Below are positions 1 through 8,757 of a DNA stretch of 64,000 nucleotides, piece by piece. The stretch covers positions 1-64,000 of the forward strand of contig NZ_JADYVE010000011.1 in the NCBI RefSeq assembly GCF_020193655.1. The letters run 5' to 3'. Origin of the DNA: Ensifer sp. IC3342. GTDB taxonomy: Bacteria > Pseudomonadota > Alphaproteobacteria > Rhizobiales > Rhizobiaceae. The translations under genes and the position numbers were made by a program. Each line of letters opens with the position of its first letter. The stretch's first letter is position 1. A model generated the notes under the pieces. The model saw only the letters and a list, made by a program, of their open reading frames with translations. It was not told the DNA's origin and made no database searches.

Positions 1-42
1 GTCCAACAAGTCCGACATTGATCGTTAATGTGGAGAACATGT

Positions 43-71
43 GAGGGCGGAGCTCCTAGGAGGCCGCCCTC
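43..71. terminator. Palindromic hairpin, possible terminator of an upstream gene
   Basis: An 8-bp inverted repeat (GAGGGCGG / CCGCCCTC) encloses a second palindrome, CTCCTAGGAG. No gene lies between the window start and the LysR stop at 291, so this probably ends a gene outside the window. The T-run after it is short, so the terminator call is an inference. I see nothing else recognisable in positions 1-290. Confidence 0.4.
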
Positions 72-290
72 CGTTTGTATCTCGAAGCCAAATCGAAGCG
101 GGAGAGACGCTGCGAAGCGGCCCTTACGTGCTCCCGGTTCCGGTCTCGATCGGGTGATGCCGGATGAGTGGCGCCAATATCGTCCGGTGAGGGTGTGATT
201 CACGTCGGCAATGTCTGCAGGAGTGGGTTCCGACCAACTGAGTACACAGATCTTGACCGTGGACAGAGCGGAAAAGACTTGTTCGGCACT

Positions 291-1205
291 TCAGGCCAGC
301 ATCTTGCCGATCAGCCTTTGACAGCGTTCCGCCATGAAGTCGATGATCAGCCGCACCTTCGGATCCTGAAAGCGTTTGTGCGGATAGATCGCCGCGAGCT
401 GCGCGCCGAGCGGCGGCGTATCCTGCAGGATCGGGACAAGCGAGCCCTCATTAATATACTGCTTCACCTCGAACAGCGGCTTGTTGATGATGCCGCGGCC
501 GTCGAGCGCCCATTGCGTCAGCACGTCGCCATCGTCGGAATCGTAGGGGCCGCTCACCTCAAACTTGCGCACGCCGTCGGCCGTCTGCAGCGTCCAGTAA
601 TATTCCTTGGAGCCGGGATAACGTAGCAGCAGACAGTCGTGATGTTCGGTGATGAGCTCATCGGGAGTAGCCGGTGTGCCGCGCCGCTCGAAATAGGCGG
701 GCGCGCCGCAGACCACCCGCTCGCAGTTCATGATGCCGCGCATGCGCAGGTTCGAATCCTCGAGAATTCCGAGCTTGAACGCGACGTCGACGCCCTCGCT
801 CAGGATATCGACATTGTGGTCGGAGAGGCGCAGGCGCACCTCGATATCCGGATACTTGTCGTGGAACTCCGGAATCCCGGAGGCGATCAGCCGGCGGCCG
901 ATGCCAAGCGGCGCGGTGATGCGAAGCGCGCCCTTGGGATTGCGCGAAAGGTCGGCGATGGCGCTCTCGGCCTCGTTCACGGCCTCGAGAATTTTGACGG
1001 CGCCGTCATAGAAGACGCGCCCGTGCTCCGTCGGCGTCAGTTTGCGGGTCGTGCGGTTGAAGAGGCGGACGCCCATATGCCGCTCCAGCTCCTTGATCCG
1101 GTTGCTGGCAACCGCCGGCGTCACGCGCTGGTCGCGCCCTGCAGCCGACAGCGTTCCGAGTTCCACGACACGCACGAAAACGCGTACATTATCGAGATAA
1201 GACAT
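291..1205 (-). CDS. LysR family transcriptional regulator
   Basis: A 304-residue protein of normal LysR length. Residues about 1-60 form the winged helix-turn-helix, with the typical pattern LGTLSAAGRDQRVTP...LFNRTTRKLTPTEHG. Residues about 90-295 are the periplasmic-binding-like effector domain. The sequence style matches the CrgA/DmlR-like branch. The start fits the conserved N-terminus MSYLDNVRVFVRV. It is divergent from the urate hydroxylase gene across a 241-bp gap, so it may regulate that gene, but divergence is the only support. The effector is unknown. Confidence 0.9.
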   Translation of the reverse strand: MSYLDNVRVFVRVVELGTLSAAGRDQRVTPAVASNRIKELERHMGVRLFNRTTRKLTPTEHGRVFYDGAVKILEAVNEAESAIADLSRNPKGALRITAPLGIGRRLIASGIPEFHDKYPDIEVRLRLSDHNVDILSEGVDVAFKLGILEDSNLRMRGIMNCERVVCGAPAYFERRGTPATPDELITEHHDCLLLRYPGSKEYYWTLQTADGVRKFEVSGPYDSDDGDVLTQWALDGRGIINKPLFEVKQYINEGSLVPILQDTPPLGAQLAAIYPHKRFQDPKVRLIIDFMAERCQRLIGKMLA

Positions 1206-1241
1206 GCCTCCCGCCTATGCTCCTCCGCTGCCGGCCGGTGC

Positions 1242-1331
1242 ACTTCAGCGCACAAAAGGCCGTTTTAACACTTTGAATTCCTGCATAATTTTATTCCCAA
1301 ATCGACTCCGATTTAATGGGCCATGCAGTAA
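1242..1331. repeat. Palindromic intergenic repeat, family 1, copy 1
   Basis: This copy carries the core CTTTGAATTCCTGCAT...ATGCAGTA, an imperfect palindrome around AAATCGACTCCGATTT. Closely related copies lie at about 30588-30690 and 39051-39155. Such elements are common between Sinorhizobium genes. It sits in the divergent LysR/puuD gap, so promoters there must be read with care. Confidence 0.7.
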
Positions 1332-1446
1332 AGCATCCGCGCTCCTTCGATTTTATAGTTTTTTTTGAAAGAGTTGGTGGTCGCGCGGCGTTCTCCCCCG
1401 CCCAAGCAATGACACATAATGCCGCCAAGAAAAATGGGAGAGCTGC

Positions 1447-2685
1447 ATGTATGAATTCGCCATTGCCTGGGACTGGCTGACGTTTGCCGTGAGATGGCTG
1501 CATGTCATCACCGGCATCGCCTGGATCGGTTCATCTTTTTACTTCGTAGCGCTCGACCTGGGCTTGAGACAGCGGCAAGGCCTGCCGGTCGGAGCCTATG
1601 GCGAGGAATGGCAGGTCCACGGCGGTGGTTTCTATCACATCCAGAAATATCTGGTGGCGCCGGAAAACATGCCCGAGCACCTGATCTGGTTCAAATGGGA
1701 GTCGTACGTTACCTGGCTCTCTGGCTTCGGCATGCTTGCGCTTATCTACTATGCCGGTGCCGACCTCTATCTGATCGATCCAGACGTACTCGACGTGTCG
1801 AAACCGACGGCGATCGCCATTTCACTCGCTTCGCTCGCCTTCGGCTGGCTCGCCTATGACACCGTCTGTCGCTCGCCGCTCGGCAACGACAACACCCGGC
1901 TGATGGTGCTGCTCTATTTCGTGCTTGTAGGCGTCGCCTGGGGCTATACCCAGCTCTTCACCGGCCGCGCCGCCTATCTGCATCTCGGTGCCTTCACGGC
2001 GACGATCATGTCGGCCAACGTGTTCTTCATCATCATTCCGAACCAGAAAAAGGTCGTTGCCGATCTGATCGCGGGCCGGACGCCCGATCCGGCGCTCGGC
2101 AAGCAGGCAAAGCAACGCTCGACCCATAACAACTACCTGACGCTGCCCGTCCTGTTTCTGATGCTGTCGAACCACTATCCGCTGGCTTTCGGCACTCAGT
2201 ACAATTGGATGATCGCCTCGCTCGTCTTCCTGATGGGGGTCACGATCCGCCACTGGTTCAACACCCGGCACGCCCGCAAGGGCAGCCCGACCTGGACCTG
2301 GCTGGTCACCGCTGTGCTTTTCATCGTGATCATGTGGCTCTCGACAGTACCCAAGATTCTTTCCGAGGGTGGCGAAGCCCGCGCTTCAACGGCCGAACAG
2401 GCCGTTGAAGCGTCGGCCGACTTCGAAAAGGTGCGCGACACCGTGCTCGGCCGCTGCTCCATGTGCCATGCCAAGGAACCCGGCTGGGAAGGGCTCATCG
2501 TGCCGCCGAAGGGTGTCGTCCTCGAAAACGACAGCGACATCGTCGCGCATGCCCGCGACATCTACCTGCAGGCCGGGCGCTCGCACGCCATGCCGCCTGC
2601 CAATGTCACCGGCGTAACCGAAGAAGAACGCCACCTGCTGGCTTCCTGGTATGAAACGGCAGTGAAGGAAGGAAAGCTTCAATGA
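1447..2685 (+). CDS. puuD: Urate hydroxylase PuuD with C-terminal cytochrome c domain
   Basis: A 412-residue membrane protein that oxidises urate to 5-hydroxyisourate. The N-terminal half has several membrane helices with conserved histidines (RWLHVITGIAWIGSSF near the start, GGGFYHIQKY further on). The C-terminal part, from about residue 325, is a cytochrome c domain: a CSMCH haem motif near residue 337 and a candidate Met ligand in HAMPPAN near residue 380. This is the architecture known for Agrobacterium PuuD, which passes electrons to the respiratory chain instead of making peroxide as soluble uricase does. The stop overlaps the guanine deaminase start by 4 bp (ATGA), so the two are translationally coupled. 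Confidence 0.93.
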   Translation: MYEFAIAWDWLTFAVRWLHVITGIAWIGSSFYFVALDLGLRQRQGLPVGAYGEEWQVHGGGFYHIQKYLVAPENMPEHLIWFKWESYVTWLSGFGMLALIYYAGADLYLIDPDVLDVSKPTAIAISLASLAFGWLAYDTVCRSPLGNDNTRLMVLLYFVLVGVAWGYTQLFTGRAAYLHLGAFTATIMSANVFFIIIPNQKKVVADLIAGRTPDPALGKQAKQRSTHNNYLTLPVLFLMLSNHYPLAFGTQYNWMIASLVFLMGVTIRHWFNTRHARKGSPTWTWLVTAVLFIVIMWLSTVPKILSEGGEARASTAEQAVEASADFEKVRDTVLGRCSMCHAKEPGWEGLIVPPKGVVLENDSDIVAHARDIYLQAGRSHAMPPANVTGVTEEERHLLASWYETAVKEGKLQ

Positions 2686-4031
2686 GCGAGTTGCTGATCC
2701 GCGGCCGGGTACTGACTTTCGTGAAGGAGCCCGAGGGCATCGACGATACGGCCTCCTACCACTTTTTCGAGGATGGCGCCGTGCTTGTCCGGAACGGCAA
2801 GATCGCCGGTATCGGTGCCCATGGTGACGTCGCGAAACAGGCAGGCGAGGGCGTGAAGGTCGCTGATCATCGTCCCCATCTCGTGCTGCCCGGCCTCATC
2901 GATACGCATCTGCACTTCCCGCAGACGCAGGCGATCGCCTCCTATGGCGCTCAACTCCTGCAGTGGCTGAACACCTATATCTTCGTCGAAGAGCAGAAGT
3001 TCAAAGCGCCTGAGCACGCCGCCTTCATCGCTGGCCGTTTCATGGACGAATTGCTCGCCAACGGCACGACGACGGCGGTCGCCTATTGCTCGGTGCATCC
3101 GGAAAGCGTCGATGCCTTCTTTACCGCGGCCGAGGCGCGCAACATGCTGATGGTCGGCGGCAAGGTGATGATGGACCGCAATGCCCCGGAGGCACTCAGC
3201 GACACGCCCGAGAAGGGCTATGACGAGACCAAGCGCCTGATCGACAAATGGCATGGCCGTGGCCGGGCGCATTACGCGATCAGCCCGCGCTTCGCCATCA
3301 CCTCGACGCCCGAACAGATGGAGATGAGCCGGGTTCTCGCGGCGGAGCATCCGGATTGCTATGTCCAGACGCATCTTTCGGAAAACAAGGACGAGATCGC
3401 CTTCGCGACTTCGCTCTATCCAGAGGCGGAGGACTATACGGACATCTACGCGCGCTATGATCTTCTCGGTCGCAAGACGTTGCTCGGCCACTGCATCCAT
3501 TTAAGCGATCGCGAGATATCCGTGCTGGCCGAGACCGGAGCGGTCGGCGTGTTCTGCCCGACGTCCAATCTCTTCTTGGGCAGCGGCTTGTTCGACCGCG
3601 ATCGCTTCGACAGGCTCGGCGCCCGCTATGCGGTCGCAACCGATGTCGGCGCCGGAACGAGCTTCTCGATGCTGGAGACTATGGACGAGGCCTACAAGGT
3701 GCTGCACCTCCAGGGCCAGCGTCTTTCGCCGCTTAACTCATTCTACATGATGACGCTCGGTAACGCCCGCGCGCTCGAACTCGAGCATTCCATTGGCTCG
3801 CTCCACGTCGGGGCCGACGCGGATATCGTCGTTCTCGACAGCCGCGCGAAGCCGGCGATGGAACTGCGTATGCAGGTGGCGTCTTCCCTAACCGAGGAAC
3901 TTTTCATCCTGCAGACGATGGGCGACGATCGCTCGGTGGCCGAAGTCTATGTCGCCGGCAAGCCGATGAAGCACGGCGCCCGCAAGACGCCCGTGACCAC
4001 GCCCTCGGCAAGTATGTTTGAAACGGCCTGA
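2682..4031 (+). CDS. guaD: Guanine deaminase
   Basis: A 449-residue amidohydrolase that converts guanine to xanthine and ammonia. Zinc-site motifs appear in the expected order: THLHFPQ near residue 76, a His in QTHLSENKDEI near 229, LGHCIHLSD near 268 and ATDVGAG near 320. The length matches bacterial GuaD. Its start overlaps the puuD stop, so guanine and urate breakdown are in one operon; xanthine dehydrogenase, the step between them, is not in the window. Related hydrolases such as chlorohydrolases share the fold, but the context and PQTQ motif favour GuaD. Confidence 0.93.
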   Translation: MSELLIRGRVLTFVKEPEGIDDTASYHFFEDGAVLVRNGKIAGIGAHGDVAKQAGEGVKVADHRPHLVLPGLIDTHLHFPQTQAIASYGAQLLQWLNTYIFVEEQKFKAPEHAAFIAGRFMDELLANGTTTAVAYCSVHPESVDAFFTAAEARNMLMVGGKVMMDRNAPEALSDTPEKGYDETKRLIDKWHGRGRAHYAISPRFAITSTPEQMEMSRVLAAEHPDCYVQTHLSENKDEIAFATSLYPEAEDYTDIYARYDLLGRKTLLGHCIHLSDREISVLAETGAVGVFCPTSNLFLGSGLFDRDRFDRLGARYAVATDVGAGTSFSMLETMDEAYKVLHLQGQRLSPLNSFYMMTLGNARALELEHSIGSLHVGADADIVVLDSRAKPAMELRMQVASSLTEELFILQTMGDDRSVAEVYVAGKPMKHGARKTPVTTPSASMFETA

Positions 4032-4054
4032 TCTCGATCATTAAAAACGACCGC

Positions 4055-4083
4055 GCCGGCCGGGACCCCATGTTCCGGCCGGC
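4055..4083. terminator. Bidirectional terminator between guaD and the iclR-type gene
   Basis: GCCGGCCGGGA and TTCCGGCCGGC form an almost perfect 11-bp stem with a 7-nt loop. It lies between two converging genes and touches the stop codon of the IclR gene. A-rich sequence precedes it on the plus strand, which would be a U-run for transcripts coming from the minus strand. Confidence 0.65.
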
Positions 4084-4904
4084 TACAGTTCTTCCGGCCG
4101 CCTTCCACCCATCGCGCGTGTGAGGGCGTCGGCGGTTTCTCTGACCATCGGCCCAAGGGTGGCGAGCTTTTCGTCGGTTACCCGGACCGAGGGGCCGGAG
4201 ATCGATATGCCGGCGATGGTCTCGCCATATTCGTTGAAGATCGGTGCCGCGACGCAGCGCATGCCAACCGTGTGTTCCTCATCGTCGATCGACCAGCCGC
4301 GCAGCCGTATTTCCTGAATGTCCCGCAACAGGCCGGGCAGCGTATCACGTGTCTTTTCCGTAAAGTGGGTGAGGGTTCGGCCTGACATCAACCGGGCGAT
4401 CTCCTTGTCGGACCAGGTCGACAGGATCGCCTTGCCGATGCCCGAAGCGTGGACCGGGCCACGCCGCCCCGGCCGGAAGAAAGCCCGCATCGGCGCATGG
4501 CTTTCGACCTGGGAGATGAATACGACGTCTCCGCCCTCCTCGATGCCGATATTCGCCGTCTCGCCGCTTTCCTCCATCAGCTGCTTCAGGAACGGCCGGC
4601 TGATCGTTCCGAGCTTGCGGAAGCGCAGAAAGGCATTGCCGATTTCGAAGGCCTTGAGGCCGACGGTCCAAACACCCGTGTCGCTGTCGCTCATCACCAT
4701 GCCGTGGGAGGCGAGCGAGGTGAGCAGCCGGTGTACGGTCGAGGGCGCCATGCCGGTGCGCTCGGAAAGCGAGGTCAGCGTCGAGTCGTCGTGTTCGGCA
4801 ACGATCGCCAGCAGCGCCAAGCTGCGATCCAGCACTTGCACGGACGAAGGTGCGGCATTCTCGGCAGCCTTGCGGCCGCGCTTTCCCTTGCCCGTCAACT
4901 CCAT
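4083..4904 (-). CDS. IclR family transcriptional regulator of glyoxylate/purine catabolism
   Basis: A 273-residue IclR protein. Residues about 25-85 form the winged helix-turn-helix (SLSERTGMAPSTVHRLLTSL). Residues about 100-265 form the effector domain with the typical SGIGKAILSTWSD and GMRCVAAPIFNEYGE segments. A basic tract (GKGKRGRK) precedes the DNA-binding domain. It is divergent from glyoxylate carboligase, and a perfect IclR-type operator lies in the gap. By analogy with AllR and similar regulators it probably represses gcl-hyi-glxR and responds to glyoxylate or a purine intermediate. The ligand is inferred. Confidence 0.92.
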   Translation of the reverse strand: MELTGKGKRGRKAAENAAPSSVQVLDRSLALLAIVAEHDDSTLTSLSERTGMAPSTVHRLLTSLASHGMVMSDSDTGVWTVGLKAFEIGNAFLRFRKLGTISRPFLKQLMEESGETANIGIEEGGDVVFISQVESHAPMRAFFRPGRRGPVHASGIGKAILSTWSDKEIARLMSGRTLTHFTEKTRDTLPGLLRDIQEIRLRGWSIDDEEHTVGMRCVAAPIFNEYGETIAGISISGPSVRVTDEKLATLGPMVRETADALTRAMGGRRPEEL

Positions 4905-5000
4905 GAGCCACTCTCCAAATCAGTTGCCTCGTTCCATCTTCCTCTACCGCGATTGCCTTCGATTTTCTCCTTTTTGTTGAAGATCTTTATTTCCGTATCA

Positions 5001-5015
5001 TGGAAATGATTTCCA
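5001..5015. promoter_or_regulatory. IclR-type operator upstream of gcl
   Basis: TGGAAATGATTTCCA is a perfect inverted repeat apart from its central base and fits the IclR consensus TGGAAATNATTTCCA as I remember it. It lies 62 bp before the gcl start and 97 bp before the divergent regulator, a position suited to controlling both. Confidence 0.7.
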
Positions 5016-5076
5016 TTTTGGCATTGCCGAAATCACCGAATGGATTATCGTCCTATTTCAAACAGGAGGAGTTCCC

Positions 5077-6861
5077 ATGGCCAAGATGCGTGCTGTCGAC
5101 GCGGCAGTTTATGTTCTGGAGAAGGAGGGGATCGATTGCGCCTTCGGTGTTCCGGGCGCTGCGATCAACCCGTTCTATTCGGCCTTGAAGGCCCGCGGGT
5201 CGATCCGCCACATCCTCGCCCGTCACGTCGAGGGCGCCTCGCATATGGCGGAGGGCTATACGCGAGCCGAGCACGGCAATATCGGTGTCTGCATCGGTAC
5301 CTCGGGGCCGGCGGGCACGGACATGATCACCGGCCTCTATTCGGCCTCCGCCGACTCGATCCCGATCCTCTGCATCACCGGCCAGGCGCCGCGCGCTCGC
5401 CTCGACAAGGAGGATTTCCAGGCCGTCGATATCGCTGCGATCGCCGGCCCCGTCACGAAATGGGCGGTCACGGTCATGGAGCCGGCGCTGGTCCCCTTCG
5501 TCTTCCAGAAGGCGTTCCATCTGATGCGCTCCGGCCGACCGGGCCCGGTTCTGATCGACCTGCCGGTTGACGTTCAGCTCGCCGAAATCGAGTTCGATCC
5601 GGAAACCTATTCGTCGCTGGAGCCCTACAAGCCATCGGCGACCCGCGCACAGGCCGAAAAGGCGATCGCGATGCTGAACGAAGCCGAACGGCCGCTGATT
5701 GTCGCGGGTGGCGGCATCATCAATGCCGACGCCTCGGACCTTCTGGTCGAATTTGCCGAGATCACCGGCATTCCGGTCATTCCGACATTGATGGGCTGGG
5801 GCACGATTCCGGACGATCACCCGCTGATGGCCGGCATGTGCGGACTGCAGACATCGCACCGCTACGGCAACGCGACGCTGCTTGCCTCCGACTTCGTGCT
5901 CGGCGTCGGCAATCGCTGGGCCAACCGCCACACGGGCAATGTTCCGACCTATACGGAAGGCCGCAAGTTCATCCACGTTGATATCGAGCCGACCCAGATC
6001 GGCCGTGTCTTCGCGCCGGATTTCGGTATCGTCTCCGATGCGGGGGCAGCGCTCAAGCTTTTCCTCGACGTTGCCACAGAATGGAAGACGGCCGGCAAGC
6101 TGCGCGACTGGTCGGGTTGGGCGGAAGAGTGCCGCGAGCGCAAGCGCACGATGCTGCGCAAGACTCACTTCGACCAGACGCCGCTCAAACCCCAGCGGGT
6201 CTACGAGGAAATGAACCGGGCCTTCGGCCGCGACACCTGCTACGTCTCGACCATCGGGTTGAGCCAGATCGCCGGCGCGCAGTTCCTGCACGTCTACAAG
6301 CCGCGCAACTGGATCAATTGCGGCCAGGCGGGCCCGCTCGGCTGGACGCTGCCAGCCGCGCTCGGCGTCAGGGCGGCGGATCCGGATCGGCCGATCGTCG
6401 CGCTTTCCGGCGACTATGACTTCCAGTTCCTGATCGAGGAACTCGCCGTCGGCGCGCAGCACAAGCTGCCCTACCTGCATGTGGTCGTGAACAATTCCTA
6501 TCTCGGCCTCATCCGGCAGGCGCAGCGCGGCTTCAATATGGATTTCGAGGTGAGCCTCGCATTCGACAACATCAATGCCGACGGCGATGCCGAGAAGGGC
6601 TACGGCGTCGATCACGTCGCCGTAGCCGAAGGTCTCGGCTGCAAGGCGATCCGGGTCAGGAGCCCCAACGAATTCGCCAAGGCTTTCGACAAAGCGCGGG
6701 CGCTGATGGATGAACATCGGGTCCCGGTTGTCATCGAGTTCATCCTCGAGCGCGTGACGAACATCGCCATGGGCGCCGACATCAATGCCGTCGTCGAGTT
6801 CGAGGAACTCGCCGCGCGGGGTGAGGATGTGCCGACGGCCATCGCCGCCCTTCTCGACTGA
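5077..6861 (+). CDS. gcl: Glyoxylate carboligase (tartronate-semialdehyde synthase)
   Basis: A 594-residue thiamine-diphosphate enzyme that condenses two glyoxylates to tartronate semialdehyde and CO2. The length agrees with E. coli Gcl (about 593). The N-terminal pyrimidine-binding domain contains [14 protein letters not shown], where the usual cofactor-activating Glu is Val, the known hallmark of Gcl. The diphosphate-binding motif [15 protein letters not shown] lies near residue 446. The start follows AGGAGG with 6-nt spacing. It leads the operon gcl-hyi-glxR-glycerate kinase. Confidence 0.96.
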   Translation: MAKMRAVDAAVYVLEKEGIDCAFGVPGAAINPFYSALKARGSIRHILARHVEGASHMAEGYTRAEHGNIGVCIGTSGPAGTDMITGLYSASADSIPILCITGQAPRARLDKEDFQAVDIAAIAGPVTKWAVTVMEPALVPFVFQKAFHLMRSGRPGPVLIDLPVDVQLAEIEFDPETYSSLEPYKPSATRAQAEKAIAMLNEAERPLIVAGGGIINADASDLLVEFAEITGIPVIPTLMGWGTIPDDHPLMAGMCGLQTSHRYGNATLLASDFVLGVGNRWANRHTGNVPTYTEGRKFIHVDIEPTQIGRVFAPDFGIVSDAGAALKLFLDVATEWKTAGKLRDWSGWAEECRERKRTMLRKTHFDQTPLKPQRVYEEMNRAFGRDTCYVSTIGLSQIAGAQFLHVYKPRNWINCGQAGPLGWTLPAALGVRAADPDRPIVALSGDYDFQFLIEELAVGAQHKLPYLHVVVNNSYLGLIRQAQRGFNMDFEVSLAFDNINADGDAEKGYGVDHVAVAEGLGCKAIRVRSPNEFAKAFDKARALMDEHRVPVVIEFILERVTNIAMGADINAVVEFEELAARGEDVPTAIAALLD

Positions 6862-6870
6862 AAATCATCT

Positions 6871-6916
6871 GAGCGGGACGAGAAAAAGTGTGCGGTTTTC
6901 AGCCCGCGTCCCGCTC
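6871..6916. repeat. Palindromic repeat, family 2, copy 1 (gcl-hyi gap)
   Basis: An inverted repeat running from GAGCGGGACG to CGTCCCGCTC with the inner motif GTGTGCGGTTTTCAGC. Related copies lie at about 23981-24026 and 44865-44914. Inside the operon it could act as a processing or stability element for the mRNA; that role is inferred. Confidence 0.6.
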
Positions 6917-6939
6917 CAACTTCCAGGAGGAACAATCGC

Positions 6940-7749
6940 ATGCCGAGATTCGCTGCGAACCTGACCATGCTGTTCAACGAGGCGCCGTTCCTCGATCGTT
7001 TTTCGTTGGCCGCCAAGGCCGGCTTTGAGGGCGTGGAGTATCTCTTCCCCTACGAGTCCGAGAAGATGGCGTTGCGTGCCGCGCTCGACCGCAACGGCCT
7101 GACCCAGGTTCTGCACAACTTGCCTGCCGGAGACTGGGCGCGCGGCGAGCGCGGCATCGCCATTCTTCCGGACCGGGTCGACGAATTCCGCAAGGGCGTA
7201 GCGACCGCCATCGACTACGCGACCGCGCTCGATTGCCGGCAGGTCAATTGCCTCGTCGGCATCGCGCCGGACGGCGTTTCCGACCATATCCTGCGCACGA
7301 CGCTCATTGCGAACCTCAAGCTCGCGGCAACCGAACTCGGCAAGCACGGCATCCGCCTCTTGATCGAGCCGATCAACCGCTTCGATATTCCGGGCTTCTA
7401 TCTCAATACGGTCGAGCAAGCGGCCTCGATCATCGAGGAGGTCGGCAGCGATAATCTCTTTATCCAGTACGACCTCTATCACCAGCAGCGCACACAGGGC
7501 GAATTGGTCGGCACCTACAAGCGCTTCGCCGACCGCATCGCCCATGTCCAGCTTGCCGACAATCCGGGCCGCAACGAACCGGGCACCGGCGAGATCAACT
7601 ATCCATTCGTCTTCGACGCGCTGGAGGCGGCCGGCTACGACGGTTGGATCGGTTGCGAATACAAGCCGCTGACCACGACGTCCGAGGGTTTGGGCTGGCT
7701 TGGTACCGAGCGCAAGCAATCCGCAGACATCATCAAAATCAGGAGCTAA
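6940..7749 (+). CDS. hyi: Hydroxypyruvate isomerase
   Basis: A 269-residue TIM-barrel protein of the xylose-isomerase-like family that interconverts hydroxypyruvate and tartronate semialdehyde. Family segments are clear: MPRFAANLTMLFNE at the start, a Glu in LLIEPINRFDIPGF near residue 145, HVQLADNPGRNEPGTGEI near residue 205 and a late Glu in GWIGCEYKP. It is slightly longer than E. coli Hyi (258). The start follows AGGAGG. It sits between gcl and the tartronate semialdehyde reductase gene, which it precedes by 6 bp. Confidence 0.94.
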   Translation: MPRFAANLTMLFNEAPFLDRFSLAAKAGFEGVEYLFPYESEKMALRAALDRNGLTQVLHNLPAGDWARGERGIAILPDRVDEFRKGVATAIDYATALDCRQVNCLVGIAPDGVSDHILRTTLIANLKLAATELGKHGIRLLIEPINRFDIPGFYLNTVEQAASIIEEVGSDNLFIQYDLYHQQRTQGELVGTYKRFADRIAHVQLADNPGRNEPGTGEINYPFVFDALEAAGYDGWIGCEYKPLTTTSEGLGWLGTERKQSADIIKIRS

Positions 7750-7755
7750 ACCACG

Positions 7756-8640
7756 ATGGCATCTATCGGTTTCATTGGACTGGGTATCATGGGCACGCCG
7801 ATGGCGCGTCACCTGCAGGATGCCGGGCATACGATCGTCACCTCGAAATTCGTCATACCGCCGCGCCAGGAGCTCGTCGATAACGGCCTCGAATTCGTCG
7901 AGACGCCGAAGGCGCTGGCCGAGACCGTCGATACCATCATCCTGATGCTGCCGGACACGCCGGAAGTGAAGGACGTTCTCTTCGGTGAGAACGGCGTCTT
8001 CTACGGCCTCGGCAAGGGCAAGCTCGTTATCGACATGAGCTCGATCTCGCCGATCGAAACGAAGGAGTTCGCCCGCAAAGTCCGCGAAACGGGCGCCGAA
8101 TACCTCGATGCTCCGGTCTCCGGCGGTGAAGTCGGGGCGAAGAACGCCTCGCTCAGCATCATGGCCGGCGGATCGCAGGAATCCTTCGATCGCGCCCTGC
8201 CGCTCTTCAAGCTGATGGGCAAAAACATCACCCTTGTCGGCGATTGCGGCGACGGCCAGGTCACCAAGGTTGCCAACCAGATCATCGTTGCATTGACGAT
8301 CGAGGCGGTCTCCGAAGCGCTGGTCTTCGCGTCCAAGGCCGGAGCCGATCCGGCCCGGGTGCGCGAGGCGCTGATGGGCGGCTTTGCCTCCTCGCGTATT
8401 CTCGAAGTCCATGGCGACCGGATGATCAAGCGCACCTTTGATCCCGGCTTCCGCATCTCGCTGCACCAGAAGGATCTCAATCTGGCGCTGCAGGGCGCAA
8501 AGAGCCTCGGCATCTCGCTGCCGAATACGGCGGCCACGCAGGAGCTCTTCAACAATTGCGCCGCCAATGGTGACAGCGGGCTCGACCATTCCGGTCTCGT
8601 CCGGGCGCTCGAGCGGATGGCCAACCACCAAGTTGCCTAA
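7756..8640 (+). CDS. glxR: 2-hydroxy-3-oxopropionate (tartronate semialdehyde) reductase
   Basis: A 294-residue beta-hydroxyacid dehydrogenase that reduces tartronate semialdehyde to D-glycerate with NAD(P)H. The Rossmann motif GFIGLGIMGTPMARHL is at residues 4-19. The substrate motif DAPVSGGEVGA is near residue 116, and the catalytic Lys is in KVANQ near 171. It is the third gene of the glyoxylate operon. GarR is the closest alternative name; context favours the gcl-linked GlxR role. Confidence 0.94.
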   Translation: MASIGFIGLGIMGTPMARHLQDAGHTIVTSKFVIPPRQELVDNGLEFVETPKALAETVDTIILMLPDTPEVKDVLFGENGVFYGLGKGKLVIDMSSISPIETKEFARKVRETGAEYLDAPVSGGEVGAKNASLSIMAGGSQESFDRALPLFKLMGKNITLVGDCGDGQVTKVANQIIVALTIEAVSEALVFASKAGADPARVREALMGGFASSRILEVHGDRMIKRTFDPGFRISLHQKDLNLALQGAKSLGISLPNTAATQELFNNCAANGDSGLDHSGLVRALERMANHQVA

Positions 8641-8757
8641 AGAAATTCCAGATTCAAAGGGTTGGAGCAATTTCACTGTTTGGGAGAGACGGTGAAATGC
8701 TCATCCGCAGGGCGGCGGTGGGGAGTCCGCCGCCCTTCATTTTCAGGGAGACATACA

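Noticed and set aside
5053..6717. A 554-residue open frame on the minus strand opposite gcl
   Set aside because: It is the GC-driven antisense shadow of gcl, rich in Arg and Asp and without family pattern.
6865..8676. A 603-residue minus-strand frame opposite hyi and glxR
   Set aside because: Antisense shadow of two well-supported genes; no ribosome site and no recognisable domain.
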